DNA of 64,000 nt from Halovenus halobia (GCF_051414135.1 NZ_JBLKOA010000004.1:62001-126000), one strand, 5' to 3'; counted from the first letter of the stretch, positions 9,543 to 18,791 are shown. Numbers and translations: made by a program. The notes: generated from the sequence alone by a model not told the origin.

Positions 9543-10469
9543 ATGTCACTGTCAGCCGAGCGCATTCTCGTTACCGGCGGTGCGGGTTTCGTTGGCTCGC
9601 ATCTCGTCGAACGTCTCGTTGGAGACGGCCACGAAGTCCGGGTTGTTGACAACCTCTCGACGGGCCACGAAGCATGGCTTCCTGACGAGGCAACGCTGGT
9701 CGAAGGCGACCTCTCTGACCCCGAGACAGCAGCAGCGGCAATCACATCTGATCTCGATCTTGTCATCCACCTCGCTGCCGACAAGGACGCGTCCCGCGAT
9801 GACATCGCGCAGTTCCAGTCGAACACCACACTGACTGAAACTGTCCTCGACCGGATGGAAGCAGTCGGCCTCGATAAAATCGCCTTCACCTCTTCGTCGA
9901 CAGTCTACGGCGAGGCACCGCGACCGACGCCGGAAGATTACGCCCCGCTGGAGCCAATCAGTATCTACGGCGCGGGCAAACTCGCCGAGGAAGCCCTGCT
10001 GTCGGTCTACGGCCACAGCCACGACTTCACCGTGTGGACGTTCCGCTTTGCGAACGTCGTCGGCCCGCGCCTCCGCGGCGCTGTCGTCCCGGACTTCATC
10101 GAAAAACTCCAGGCTGACCCCGAACACCTGGAAATTCTCGGCAACGGTCGCCAGGAGAAATCCTATCTCTATATCGAGGACTGTCTCGACGCAATGTTGC
10201 ACGTCATCGAACACAGCAACGAGCCAGTCAACACGTTCAATCTCGGGACGCGAACGACCACGTCTGTCGACCGCATCGCAGCTATTGTCGCCGATGAGAT
10301 GGGCGTCGACCCCGAACGGTCTTACACCGGTGGTGACCGGGGCTGGACCGGCGACGTGCCGAAGATGCGACTCTCTGTGGAGAAACTCTCGGCGCTGGGC
10401 TGGGAGGCGACGCACTCCAGTGACAAAGCAATTCGGATGGCCACCCGCGAACTGCTCGAAGAACTGTAA
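9543..10469 (+). CDS. NAD-dependent epimerase/dehydratase (UDP-glucose 4-epimerase type)
   Basis: A 308-residue extended short-chain dehydrogenase. The N-terminus has the Rossmann motif GGAGFVGSHL followed by an acidic strand end (VVDNLS), and the catalytic Tyr-x-x-x-Lys pair is YGAGK (Tyr141, Lys145) preceded by a Ser/Thr-rich SSSTVYGE segment. Such enzymes interconvert nucleotide sugars for glycan synthesis. It opens the sugar/envelope block and has no iron-box palindrome upstream, unlike the units that follow. Specific substrate (UDP-glucose, UDP-GlcNAc or other) cannot be told from motifs. Confidence 0.92.
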   Translation: MSLSAERILVTGGAGFVGSHLVERLVGDGHEVRVVDNLSTGHEAWLPDEATLVEGDLSDPETAAAAITSDLDLVIHLAADKDASRDDIAQFQSNTTLTETVLDRMEAVGLDKIAFTSSSTVYGEAPRPTPEDYAPLEPISIYGAGKLAEEALLSVYGHSHDFTVWTFRFANVVGPRLRGAVVPDFIEKLQADPEHLEILGNGRQEKSYLYIEDCLDAMLHVIEHSNEPVNTFNLGTRTTTSVDRIAAIVADEMGVDPERSYTGGDRGWTGDVPKMRLSVEKLSALGWEATHSSDKAIRMATRELLEEL

Positions 10470-10505
10470 CTGCCACGAACGACGCTTTTTCGACGGGTAT
10501 AAGAG

Positions 10506-10521
10506 TTTAGGCCAGCCTAAT
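10506..10521 (+). promoter_or_regulatory. DtxR/IdeR-like iron box A
   Basis: TTTAGGCCAGCCTAAT, an imperfect palindrome with TTTAGG and CCTAAT arms around four bases, lies 7 bp before the ATG of the gluconate-dehydrogenase-like operon. It resembles the core of DtxR/IdeR operators (TTAGG...CCTAA). Four similar sites occur in this block, each upstream of another transcription unit. Overlap with the start region suggests repression when iron is plentiful; that is inference from family behaviour. Confidence 0.65.
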
Positions 10522-10527
10522 CCATCT

Positions 10528-11076
10528 ATGGAGCTGACTCGGCGCGACGCAGTTGCCGCGCTGGCAGCACTCGGTGGTGCCGGTGGCGCAACCTACGGCT
10601 ACAGTCGTCTCCGTGATGATAGCGACGACCCTGAATCAACGCCCCCATCGGACGACCACGTTCGCGAAACGATGATTGCGACCGCAGAGATTGTCTACCC
10701 CAGCGAGCTGTCGGGCATCGACGTATTTGTTGAGGAGTTTATCGACGCTCGGCTGGCCGAAGACGACGACCACGCAGCAGGCATCCGCGAGGCAGTCGCG
10801 ATTCTCGACGAGCACAGTTTGACCTGGCACGACCAACCCTTCGCCGACCTGTCCGCTGACCCTCGCGAGGAGGCACTCGACGGATTGGGTGCTGATGTCG
10901 CTGACGAGAACCCCGACGGCTCGACAGCCGAGCGGGTTCGGTACTACGTCGTCAACGAGTTACTACTCGCGCTGTACAGTTCGCCGACCGGTGGAACACT
11001 CGTCGGCATCGAAAACCCACAGGGCCACCCCGGCGGAATCCAGAGCTACCAGCGTGGCCCCAACGGACTCGACTAA
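10528..11076 (+). CDS. Gluconate 2-dehydrogenase subunit 3-like protein with Tat signal
   Basis: A 182-residue protein starting with a twin-arginine signal (LTRRDAVAALAALGG). The rest fits the gluconate 2-dehydrogenase gamma/subunit 3 family, a small exported partner of a GMC-type flavoprotein. The next gene starts 2 bp after this stop and encodes that flavoprotein, which lacks its own signal, so the pair is probably exported together by the Tat system. The reading frame extends further upstream, but ATG 10528 is the only start that puts the Tat motif at the N-terminus; iron box A lies just before it. The C-terminal segment ends with QGHPGGIQSYQRGP, usual for these partners. Confidence 0.82.
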   Translation: MELTRRDAVAALAALGGAGGATYGYSRLRDDSDDPESTPPSDDHVRETMIATAEIVYPSELSGIDVFVEEFIDARLAEDDDHAAGIREAVAILDEHSLTWHDQPFADLSADPREEALDGLGADVADENPDGSTAERVRYYVVNELLLALYSSPTGGTLVGIENPQGHPGGIQSYQRGPNGLD

Positions 11077-11078
11077 CC

Positions 11079-12677
11079 ATGGACCGCACACCTGTCCCCG
11101 ACGCAGATGTTTGTGTTGTCGGCGCTGGCCCGGCCGGCGGTATCGTCGCCGACAAACTCGCCGGCGACTACGAGGTAGTCGTGCTGGACGCCGGCCCGCG
11201 ATTCGACTTCGAGGACCGCCCCGAGCGACAGGAGCGAGCAATCAGACCACACTACGGCCGACCCGATGTCTGGGAGATGGGTGGTCCGCGCGACGACCAC
11301 GCAACGAGCGGCGAGTGGTCCTACCCGCTGAACCACGCCCGCGTCAAGGGTATTGGCGGGTCGACGCTGCACTGGCAGGGGATGGTGATGCGGTTGCACG
11401 AAGCCGATTTTAATTCAGGAAGTACGCGCGGTGTCGGTCCGGACTGGCCGATCGACTACGAGGACCTGCGGCCGTACTACGCCGAGGCAGAGCGCGAACT
11501 CGGCGTTGCTGGGGCTGCGGACAACCCGTACGGCCCACCGCGGGAGGAACCGTATCCTATGCCTGCGTTTCCGCCCTCTTACAGCGATTCGCTGTTCGCC
11601 GAGGCCTGCGAAGAACTCGGAATCGATATGCACTCGGTGCCCAACGCCCGCAACTCTGAATCTTACGAGGGCCGCAGCCAGTGCGTTGGCTACGGAACCT
11701 GCCAGCCAGTCTGTCCCTCCGGCGCAAAGTACGACGCAACGGTCCACACCGAACGCGCCGAGGAGAAGGGTGCGACCGTCATCGACCGCGCGCCGGTCCA
11801 GTATCTCGAACACGGCCCCGACCGAATCGAATCTGCGGTCTACGCCACCCCTGGCGGCGAGGAACACACCCAGTCTGCCGAGGTGTTTGTGCTGGCCTGC
11901 GGTGGTGTCGAAACGCCACGACTGCTCTTGTTGTCGGCTTCGGAGACGTACCCCGACGGCCTCGCCAACACCAGCGGCGCGGTGGGCCGGTACTTCATGG
12001 ACCATCTCTTTGCCGGGACTGGCGGCGTTCTCGACGCCCAAACCAGACAGAACCACGTCGGCTTCTACACCAGTTCCTCACAGCAGTTCTACGACGAGGC
12101 TGACAAGGAGTACGCCCCGTTCAAACTGGAGTTTTTCAACTACGACGGCCCCTCCCCCGTCGAGATGGCGCTGTCCGGTGAAGACTGGGGCGATGACCTG
12201 TTAGCACGACTTCGGGAGGGTTACGGCAACCATCTCGGTATCGGTGGACTGGTCGAGCAACGCCCGCAGGAAGCGAGTTACATCGGACTGGCTGAGGACC
12301 AGACTGATGACCACGGCAACCCGGTCCCAGACGTGCACTGGACGGTCGACGACCGGGCGCTTCGGACCATCGAACGCGCGAACGAGATTCAAGGGGAGAT
12401 TCTGACCGAACTTGGCGCAGAGATTAGCTGGCAGGTCGGTCCCGACGAGACTGGGCCTGCCTACCACCACATGGGCACGACGCGGATGGGAACCGACCCG
12501 GGAGACAGCGTCGTCGACTCGACCGGCCGTACCCACGACCTCGCAAACTGCTGGATTGCTTCGAGCAGCGTCTTCCCGACCGGTGGCGCTGTCAACCCGA
12601 CGCTTACCATTGCGGCGCTTGCGCTGCGAACGGCCGACCACATCGACCGCGCACTCGGAGACAGTTCAACTCGATGA
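11079..12677 (+). CDS. GMC-family FAD oxidoreductase (gluconate/2-ketogluconate dehydrogenase-like)
   Basis: A 532-residue flavoprotein of the glucose-methanol-choline family. The dinucleotide-binding motif VVGAGPAGGIVADKL is at about residues 10-24. The C-terminal catalytic region has YHHMGTTRMG (His pair near 461-462) and TGGAVNPTLT near 500-509, with the usual Asn. A cysteine-bearing CVGYGTCQPVCPSGA segment occurs near 206-220, common in sugar-acid dehydrogenases. The gene follows the Tat-bearing subunit by 2 bp and shares its iron box. Electrons would pass to a cytochrome or quinone acceptor not encoded here. Actual substrate is unknown. Confidence 0.9.
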   Translation: MDRTPVPDADVCVVGAGPAGGIVADKLAGDYEVVVLDAGPRFDFEDRPERQERAIRPHYGRPDVWEMGGPRDDHATSGEWSYPLNHARVKGIGGSTLHWQGMVMRLHEADFNSGSTRGVGPDWPIDYEDLRPYYAEAERELGVAGAADNPYGPPREEPYPMPAFPPSYSDSLFAEACEELGIDMHSVPNARNSESYEGRSQCVGYGTCQPVCPSGAKYDATVHTERAEEKGATVIDRAPVQYLEHGPDRIESAVYATPGGEEHTQSAEVFVLACGGVETPRLLLLSASETYPDGLANTSGAVGRYFMDHLFAGTGGVLDAQTRQNHVGFYTSSSQQFYDEADKEYAPFKLEFFNYDGPSPVEMALSGEDWGDDLLARLREGYGNHLGIGGLVEQRPQEASYIGLAEDQTDDHGNPVPDVHWTVDDRALRTIERANEIQGEILTELGAEISWQVGPDETGPAYHHMGTTRMGTDPGDSVVDSTGRTHDLANCWIASSSVFPTGGAVNPTLTIAALALRTADHIDRALGDSSTR

Positions 12678-12682
12678 CTTGA

Positions 12683-12700
12683 TTTTAGGCATACCTAAAA
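12683..12700 (+). promoter_or_regulatory. DtxR/IdeR-like iron box B
   Basis: TTTTAGGCATACCTAAAA, with 7-bp perfect arms (TTTTAGG/CCTAAAA), is the best-formed member of the set. It begins 5 bp after the GMC gene stop and ends 31 bp before the glycosyltransferase ATG at 12732, where a haloarchaeal promoter would be. It shares TTTAGGC..ACCTAAA with box C. Confidence 0.72.
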
Positions 12701-12731
12701 GCTTAAACCGCGCGGGCGGTAAGCGTGGACA

Positions 12732-13460
12732 ATGAGTCAGCTCGACGCCCCAGTCAACGGGACAACGGAGTCAACACCCTCTGAGTACACCTTCGACGAC
12801 CTGAGTGTCGTTATGGGGACCTACAACGAAGAAGAAGCAATCGAGACGGTGCTGACCGATATCGAGGAGGTTACCCACGGGAAGGCCGAAGTCGTCTGTG
12901 TCGACGGCTCGTCCGACCGGACGCCGGAGATTGCTCGTGAGCACGGCGCCACGGTCATCGAACAGGAGCCACAGGGTTACGGCGTCGCGGTTCGCGAGGC
13001 CATTCTCACCCCAGACCGTCCGATTGTCGTCACGACAGACTGCGACGATACCTACCCGATGGAGCAACTGCCGGAGTTTCTCGAACGCATCAACGAGGGC
13101 TACGACGTGGTCAGCGGTGACCGACTGTACCACGGCGCAGAAGCAATGCCGGCGTTCAATCGACTGGGCAACCAGCTCTTTGCGCTGGGGGCGAGCGTGC
13201 TGATGGGCACGCGCGTCCACGACACCACGACCGGAATGCGAGCCTACCGCCAAGAGGTGGTCCAGGAAATCGAGTGGACCGAGAACACTGGACTCTCCGC
13301 AGAACTGCTCATTCGACCGCTGATGCGTGGCTACGACGTGCGCGAGCAACCAATTAGCTACGCCGAACGCAAAGGTGAGACGAAACTTGACCCACTCGAA
13401 GGCGGTGCGGCGATTGCGAAATCCATCGTGAAAGTCGCGCTCGAAGAGCGGTTCAAGTAG
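12732..13460 (+). CDS. Family 2 glycosyltransferase (dolichyl-phosphate sugar synthase type)
   Basis: A 242-residue soluble GT-A glycosyltransferase. It shows VVMGTYNEEEAI, then CVDGSSDRTPEIA, and the metal/nucleotide site TTDCDDTYP (near residues 100-108), all typical of DPM1-like enzymes that load a sugar on dolichyl phosphate. There is no C-terminal membrane domain. It has its own iron box (B) and is followed by a small membrane protein 46 bp on. It could supply the lipid-linked sugar used by the GT-C type membrane enzyme encoded at 13,900-15,930. Confidence 0.9.
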   Translation: MSQLDAPVNGTTESTPSEYTFDDLSVVMGTYNEEEAIETVLTDIEEVTHGKAEVVCVDGSSDRTPEIAREHGATVIEQEPQGYGVAVREAILTPDRPIVVTTDCDDTYPMEQLPEFLERINEGYDVVSGDRLYHGAEAMPAFNRLGNQLFALGASVLMGTRVHDTTTGMRAYRQEVVQEIEWTENTGLSAELLIRPLMRGYDVREQPISYAERKGETKLDPLEGGAAIAKSIVKVALEERFK

Positions 13461-13506
13461 CGCCGAAGTAGTTAGCTTTTTGTTAGTTGTGGCGGACATC
13501 CCGGTA

Positions 13507-13896
13507 ATGTCCGGGTTCCCCACGCCGCGACGAACCCCAGAGTTCGGGGCCCTCTTGTTCCCGACTACCATTCTCGCGCTCCTTCTCGCGCCGGTCGTCC
13601 TCAAAGGTGGCTGGATGCCGCCTGCTGCTGGTTTTCTCACGTTCGCTGGCGGTCTCACCCTCGGTGCGCTCTACACGCTCGTCGATTATTTCACGCCAGT
13701 TCTGGATATGGTGCCGGTCGCAAACGAACGGCTCCGGTCTGTGAGCCTCATCTGTCATATGATGGCCGTCGAATTGCTCAAGAGCCGCGTTGCCGCCAGG
13801 ATTGCGTACCCGTTCCTGGTCGGGTTGTTGATTGCCGTCTCCGTCTCTCGCGGATGGCTGTTTGCCCGACGCGGCAACGTGACCGACGACGTTTGA
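13507..13896 (+). CDS. Small membrane protein, unknown function
   Basis: A 129-residue protein with three to four hydrophobic segments (about residues 15-30, 37-57 and 95-115). ATG 13507 is chosen; a TTG at 13480 would add nine residues. It follows the family 2 glycosyltransferase closely on the same strand and ends 3 bp from the 3' end of the convergent GT-C protein, so it is probably co-transcribed with the glycosyltransferase. No family recognised. Confidence 0.6.
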   Translation: MSGFPTPRRTPEFGALLFPTTILALLLAPVVLKGGWMPPAAGFLTFAGGLTLGALYTLVDYFTPVLDMVPVANERLRSVSLICHMMAVELLKSRVAARIAYPFLVGLLIAVSVSRGWLFARRGNVTDDV

Positions 13897-13899
13897 TCA

Positions 13900-15930
13900 C
13901 TACTCCGCCGACACCGTCGCGTTCATCGACACGCCAGTCCGGTGCTGTCCGGGGACGTAAGCTGCCTCGCCGCCACACCGGGCGGGTCCGCGACACACTT
14001 CGAGGTACGGTGATAGCGCTCGGTACTCCCCGTCGTCTTCGAGCACCGGTAGTTCGGCGACGTACTCGAACCCGCCCAGCGCGCCGTAATCGACGAAGAC
14101 GACGATTCGAAGTTCGTCACCACCCTCGTGGGCAACGGTCAGGTTTTCCGAGAACGCTGGCGACCGAACCGTGGCAGTCCCATCGGTGACGGTGGTGGCT
14201 ATCTCGAGGTCGTCGTTCAGCGACGCCGCGGTCCGGTCGCCGTCCTCGCCGACGCTGGCCCGCACTTCGATAATCTCGACCGCGTCTGGGATACCGAGGG
14301 TAAGGTTCAGTTCGACCTGCTCGCCGCTGACGTGCTCGATTTCGCGGAGTCGGGGGTCGACCGACCGACCCTCGAAGGGCAACCACTCGCCGCGGAAGGT
14401 GTACCGGTAGAGCTGTCGCTCCGGGAAGGCGTCGACAACCGCGAACTCGCGGTGCTGGAGGGCGTAGACCACCTCGTCGTCGAAGTCGGGGTCGTTGCGC
14501 AGTTTCTGGAAGGGGTGGTTGAGCCAGTCGCCGTACGGCGTCGGCAGGAAGACGAGCCCGTTCTCGAACTGCTGGTCCTCGAAGGGTTCGTAGGCGCGCT
14601 CGTACTGCTCGGTGGTTTCGTAGTTCTCCGACAGTGGCGCCCCGACGGCACCGGCAGTCACCCCGGCGAAGACGAGCACCGCAACGACCGCAAGCGCCGG
14701 CACCGCTCGTCTGGCGGGACCGTCCACACGCTTGCGGACGCCCCTCGCAGTGTCGAACAGGCTGGTCGCCCCAACCGCACCGAGAGTGACTGTTGGCAAC
14801 AGCAGTCCGACGTGGTAGTACGGCCCCAGAAGCGAGATGAGGCCGTCGTTCGGGTTCGAGAGGTCACCCAGCACGTTCAGCGTCCCCCAGAAGTAGACGT
14901 TTCCAACGGTGATGGTGAGGAAGACGGCGAGTACCGCAAGTGTGTGCGGGTCTCGCCGGTGTTCACGCCGGCGCAGCACCGTGGCGAGGCCGACGACTGC
15001 AAGCAGGGTTCCGAAGACCCCGCCGGGGGTCCATCGGGTGGCGTACTGCCAGAGATTGCGCCCGTTGGCTTCGAGTGCCAGTTCCGGAGTGTACTCGCGC
15101 TCGTAGCCGACGATTTCACGCTCGCCAAAGCCCAGCCCATCACGGGGTGCGAAGGCCTCGTAGGGGAAGGTCATCGGGTCGCCGGTGATGACCGCGTTGT
15201 AGCCCAGTGCAGCGCCGACGCCGACGAGTCCAAGCGCCGCGACGACGCTCTGACGGACAATCACGTCCCGGTCGAGCGTTCGAAGCGTCCACAGCGCGTG
15301 ACAGATAAACGGCGTCGCAAACAGCACCGCCGTGTACGGTCGCGCCCAAAAAGAGAGGGCAATTGCGCCGCCGGCGAGGGCAGCGAACCGCCGGCGTCCG
15401 GTTCGGTCGGCACGGAGATAGGCCCACACGAACAGCAGATTCAGCGTAAACGCGGGCACGTACGGTAGGAAGGCGCTCGACTGGAGGATGAAAAGCGGCG
15501 AGAGAGCGAGCAGTCCTGCAGCCACCAGCCCCGTCCGGTCGTCGAACAACTCGCTCACGATGCCGTCGGTCAGTGCAACCGCCAGCGCCGCGAGCACCGC
15601 AAGCGTGAGGCGGAAACTCCCCACGAGCTTACCGAGAGCGAACAGGGCGGCCGTCACCGGTGTGTACTTCGGGTAGAATGTGTCGCCGTCGATGACGAAA
15701 AACCACGGATGAAACGACTCCGAGACCGGCGGTCGCATCCGCAACTGTCCTTCCAGCAGCATCTCTGCTTGCTGGAGATAGACGGCTTCGTCGTGGTTCG
15801 TGGTGTAGTACGGAAAGACCGTTTCACCGATGAGAAATATCCCCACGCCGGTCAGCACTGCAAGCACGAGCGTCGCCTGTCTGTCCCGGGTCAACCACGA
15901 TACGACGGCCGACAGTCGGTCTCGGCTCAT
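13900..15930 (-). CDS. GT-C (ArnT/PMT, family 39-like) membrane glycosyltransferase
   Basis: A 676-residue protein with about ten membrane helices in its first 430 residues and a C-terminal extracytoplasmic beta-rich domain (about 440-676). The first outer loop has TTNHDEAVYLQQAEMLLEGQ, matching the acidic motif of GT-C enzymes that transfer sugars from a lipid carrier on the outer face. It is the last gene of the iron-transporter operon, 13 bp downstream of the permease, so its expression should follow iron box E. A role in glycosylating a surface component during iron limitation is inferred. The long outer domain has no motif I recognise. Confidence 0.8.
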   Translation of the reverse strand: MSRDRLSAVVSWLTRDRQATLVLAVLTGVGIFLIGETVFPYYTTNHDEAVYLQQAEMLLEGQLRMRPPVSESFHPWFFVIDGDTFYPKYTPVTAALFALGKLVGSFRLTLAVLAALAVALTDGIVSELFDDRTGLVAAGLLALSPLFILQSSAFLPYVPAFTLNLLFVWAYLRADRTGRRRFAALAGGAIALSFWARPYTAVLFATPFICHALWTLRTLDRDVIVRQSVVAALGLVGVGAALGYNAVITGDPMTFPYEAFAPRDGLGFGEREIVGYEREYTPELALEANGRNLWQYATRWTPGGVFGTLLAVVGLATVLRRREHRRDPHTLAVLAVFLTITVGNVYFWGTLNVLGDLSNPNDGLISLLGPYYHVGLLLPTVTLGAVGATSLFDTARGVRKRVDGPARRAVPALAVVAVLVFAGVTAGAVGAPLSENYETTEQYERAYEPFEDQQFENGLVFLPTPYGDWLNHPFQKLRNDPDFDDEVVYALQHREFAVVDAFPERQLYRYTFRGEWLPFEGRSVDPRLREIEHVSGEQVELNLTLGIPDAVEIIEVRASVGEDGDRTAASLNDDLEIATTVTDGTATVRSPAFSENLTVAHEGGDELRIVVFVDYGALGGFEYVAELPVLEDDGEYRALSPYLEVCRGPARCGGEAAYVPGQHRTGVSMNATVSAE

Positions 15931-15943
15931 TGTCCCCTCCGGA

Positions 15944-17593
15944 TTAGGTCCCGTCGTAGCCGTTCTGACGGAGGATAATCAGCATCGACAGCGCGGAGAC
16001 ACCGATGAGTGCCAGCGCCGGCACGGCGGCCTGGCCGTAGTACGCGGCCTCCTGCACCTGCCAGACGTAGGTCACGACAGTCTCGCTGCCCAGCGGCTTC
16101 AGGATGAGCGTCGCTGGGAGTTCCTTCATCGTCGTCAGGAAGACCAGCGCCCCGCCGGCGATGATTCCGGGCGTAATCTGTGGCAACACGACACGTCGGA
16201 ACGACCGCAGCGGCGTGTCGCCCATCGACCGCGCCGCCTCGACGTACGTGGGGTCGACCTGCAACACTGAGGACTTCATCGTTCCGACGGCCTGTGGCAC
16301 GAACCGAATCACGTACGCGAACACGAGGACGAATATCGTCCCGTATAGCACCCGTGCGTATCGAATTCCGAACACGAGCAGGGCGAGTCCGACGACGACG
16401 CCCGGCGTCGCGTAGCCGATGTAGCTCGCTCGCTCCGGCAGTGAGCCAAATCGGGAACTGCTGCGCGCCGAGAGATACGCCAGCGGCAGGCCGACGATGA
16501 CCGCGATGACGGCCGCCGCCAGCGAGACGCTCATCGAGTTGAGGACGTAGCCGAACTGGAAGGTGAACCCACCCTCGGCGAAGCCCGGTGACGGCCGTCG
16601 AAGCCACATCACCAAAATTCCGACCGGCAGTGCGAGTCCGAGTCCGGCAATCAGCGCACAGAACCCGACCGCGGGCAGTTTCCACCAGCCGAGATTGATA
16701 CGACCCGCGCGTCGACTGCCGCTCGAGACGTGTGCGCCCTCGCTGTTCGCGCTGATACGCGATTCCAGGGTCAAGATGACGATTGTCAACACCAACAGCA
16801 GTAGCGACAGCACGGCCGCCCGGCCCAGCAGGAAGTTGTTGTAGCGGACGTAAATCATCCGCGTGAACACGTCGTAGCGCATGATCTGTGGCGTCCCGAA
16901 ATCCGACAGCGTGTACAGCGCCACCAGCAGTGCGCCGGCGGCGATACCGGGCTTGATCTGTGGCAGAGTCACTCGCCGAAATGCCTCCCAGCGGGAGTGA
17001 TTCAGCGTCCGGGCCGCCTCGACGACGGTGCCGTCGAAGGAAAGGAGCGAAGCTCGCGTCGTCAGGTAGACGTACGGGTAGGTGTACAGTGTCAACACCA
17101 GCGTCGCGCCGAACAGGCCGTAGATCTCGGGCAATTCCTGGATGCCCAGCGGCGCGAGCGCTCCCTGCAACACACCCCGGGGACCGAACGCGGAGACGAA
17201 GGCGAAGGCCCCGATGTAGCTTGGAATCACCAGCGGGAGCGCCGCGACGACGGTCCAGAACCGACGGAAGGGCAGGTCGGTCTGGACAGTCAGGACTGCC
17301 AGTGGCACACCGATGAGAATCGAGCACGCGGTTACCGACCCGGTCAAAAGCAGCGAGTTGAGAATAATCTCTCCGGTGCTCGCGCTGAAGACGATCGCGA
17401 CGACTTCGTCGAAGCCAACGATTCTGGCCTCTTCGAGCAGCCAGACGAACGGAATCAACAACAGCGCCGCGATCAGCGTCGCGACGGCTGCGAGTCCGAG
17501 CTCTCTGAATCGCTGGCGGACCAGCGCGGCTCTGGCGTGGAGCTGCTGTGGCCACGAGGGCCCGTCGTCGCCGGCGTCTGTTGTGCTGTCCAT
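15944..17593 (-). CDS. Iron(III) ABC transporter permease (FbpB type, double domain)
   Basis: A 549-residue permease with two homologous halves of about six helices each, as in FbpB/HitB iron transporters. Each half has the cytoplasmic EAA loop: VEAARTLNHSRWEAFRRVTLP and VEAARSMGDTPLRSFRRVVLP, near residues 185-205 and 450-470. It follows the substrate-binding protein by 25 bp. The ATPase subunit normally encoded next is absent here; the third place is taken by a GT-C protein. An ATPase encoded elsewhere must energise it. Confidence 0.92.
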   Translation of the reverse strand: MDSTTDAGDDGPSWPQQLHARAALVRQRFRELGLAAVATLIAALLLIPFVWLLEEARIVGFDEVVAIVFSASTGEIILNSLLLTGSVTACSILIGVPLAVLTVQTDLPFRRFWTVVAALPLVIPSYIGAFAFVSAFGPRGVLQGALAPLGIQELPEIYGLFGATLVLTLYTYPYVYLTTRASLLSFDGTVVEAARTLNHSRWEAFRRVTLPQIKPGIAAGALLVALYTLSDFGTPQIMRYDVFTRMIYVRYNNFLLGRAAVLSLLLLVLTIVILTLESRISANSEGAHVSSGSRRAGRINLGWWKLPAVGFCALIAGLGLALPVGILVMWLRRPSPGFAEGGFTFQFGYVLNSMSVSLAAAVIAVIVGLPLAYLSARSSSRFGSLPERASYIGYATPGVVVGLALLVFGIRYARVLYGTIFVLVFAYVIRFVPQAVGTMKSSVLQVDPTYVEAARSMGDTPLRSFRRVVLPQITPGIIAGGALVFLTTMKELPATLILKPLGSETVVTYVWQVQEAAYYGQAAVPALALIGVSALSMLIILRQNGYDGT

Positions 17594-17618
17594 CCATCGA
17601 AGATTCGGTAGCTGCTCC

Positions 17619-18791
17619 TTAGAGGATTCCGGTTTCGCTCAACAGTTCGAGCGTTGGTTCGGTGTCTGCGAGTTCTGCGAGGTCGATATCCGGCGGGTTC
17701 AGTTCGTCGATGGTCGGCAGGCCGCCGACAGGCTGCACGCCGGGAATGGTCGGGTACGCGAAGGTTCGTGTCGCGAAGAACTCCTGTGCCTCCGCCGAGA
17801 GCAGGTGGCGGATGAAGTTCTCCGCGAGTTCGACATCGCTGGCGCCCTCGACAATCTGTGCACCGGAGACGTTGATCAGCGCGCCGGCGTCACCGCTGGT
17901 AAAGGCGAGTTTGACCGGCGCGTTCTGGCGCTGACTGCGCACGCGAAGCGAGTAGTAGTGGTTCGCGAAGCCAGCGTTCAGTGCACCGTTTGCAACCTCG
18001 TTCGAGATAGCGAACTCGTTGGGGTACTGCTCGATCCCGGCGTCGACCATCGCGTTGAGCCACGAGCGCGTCTCGGACTCGCCGCGAATCAGCCGCATCG
18101 CCGTGACGAACGCCTGGAACGCACTGTAGGTCGGTGCCCAGCCCGTGCTGTTCTGCAGAACGCCGGCCTCCGGGAACTCCTGCACAGTGTCAGGAATATC
18201 CGAGCGGCTGAGCTGGCTGGAGTTGTACGGCACTGCTCGGGCGCGTCCAGCGAAGCCAATCCAGCCCTCAGACTGTAGACTCGACGGGACTTCACCGGTA
18301 ATCTCCGACGGGAGCGACAGTGCCGCTCCGTTCTGTGCAACGTTGCCCAGCGAGCCGGCGTCGACTGCGAGGAAGAGGTCGGCCTGGCTCGCGCCGGCGT
18401 CGACTTCCTCGACGATGCGGTTCGAGAGCTGACTCGAGGCGTCGAGTGACTGCTGGTAGGAGAAGTCCGGGTAAATTTGCGAGAAGATGTCGATGAGGTC
18501 GAGATACAGCCCACCCTCGCCGCCGCCGAGGTAGAAGTTCAACTCTCCCTCGAGGTCCGGAAGGTCTGCAATCGAGGTTCCACTCGGCTCGGGTCGGCCC
18601 GAGACGAGAGGACCGGAGCCGCGGAAGGTGGCGAGGCTGAAATCTAGGGCGTCGCCGTCGCTGCCATCGCCGCCAAACATGCCGAAACAACCCGCGAGGC
18701 CAGCCGTTCCGGCTGCGGCTGCACCTGCGAGAAACCGTCGTCTGTCTGTCGATGCGTGTCGGTCGTCCGTTCGTCCGTGTTCGTTGGTCAT
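17619..18791 (-). CDS. Iron(III) ABC transporter substrate-binding Tat lipoprotein
   Basis: A 390-residue extracellular solute-binding protein of the FbpA/FutA kind. The N-terminus has a twin-arginine signal with a lipobox (RRRFLAGAAAAG then LAGC), so it should be Tat-exported and lipid-anchored at Cys. The mature part has the ferric-binding profile (ADLFLAVDAGSLG, VPYNSSQLSRSD, FIRHLLSAEAQEFFA). I chose ATG 18791; the longer TTG start at 18815 would place the putative iron box inside the coding region. First gene of a three-gene operon with permease and GT-C protein. Confidence 0.9.
   Translation of the reverse strand: MTNEHGRTDDRHASTDRRRFLAGAAAAGTAGLAGCFGMFGGDGSDGDALDFSLATFRGSGPLVSGRPEPSGTSIADLPDLEGELNFYLGGGEGGLYLDLIDIFSQIYPDFSYQQSLDASSQLSNRIVEEVDAGASQADLFLAVDAGSLGNVAQNGAALSLPSEITGEVPSSLQSEGWIGFAGRARAVPYNSSQLSRSDIPDTVQEFPEAGVLQNSTGWAPTYSAFQAFVTAMRLIRGESETRSWLNAMVDAGIEQYPNEFAISNEVANGALNAGFANHYYSLRVRSQRQNAPVKLAFTSGDAGALINVSGAQIVEGASDVELAENFIRHLLSAEAQEFFATRTFAYPTIPGVQPVGGLPTIDELNPPDIDLAELADTEPTLELLSETGIL

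Noticed and set aside
14128..15468. 446-codon open frame on the plus strand
   Set aside because: It is antisense to the GT-C membrane protein, whose membrane helices and motifs are clear; the frame is open only because of G/C-rich codons and has no domain.
15927..17597. 556-codon minus-strand frame
   Set aside because: It is the +1 shadow of the iron permease gene, arginine-rich and without helices, while the permease frame has both EAA loops.
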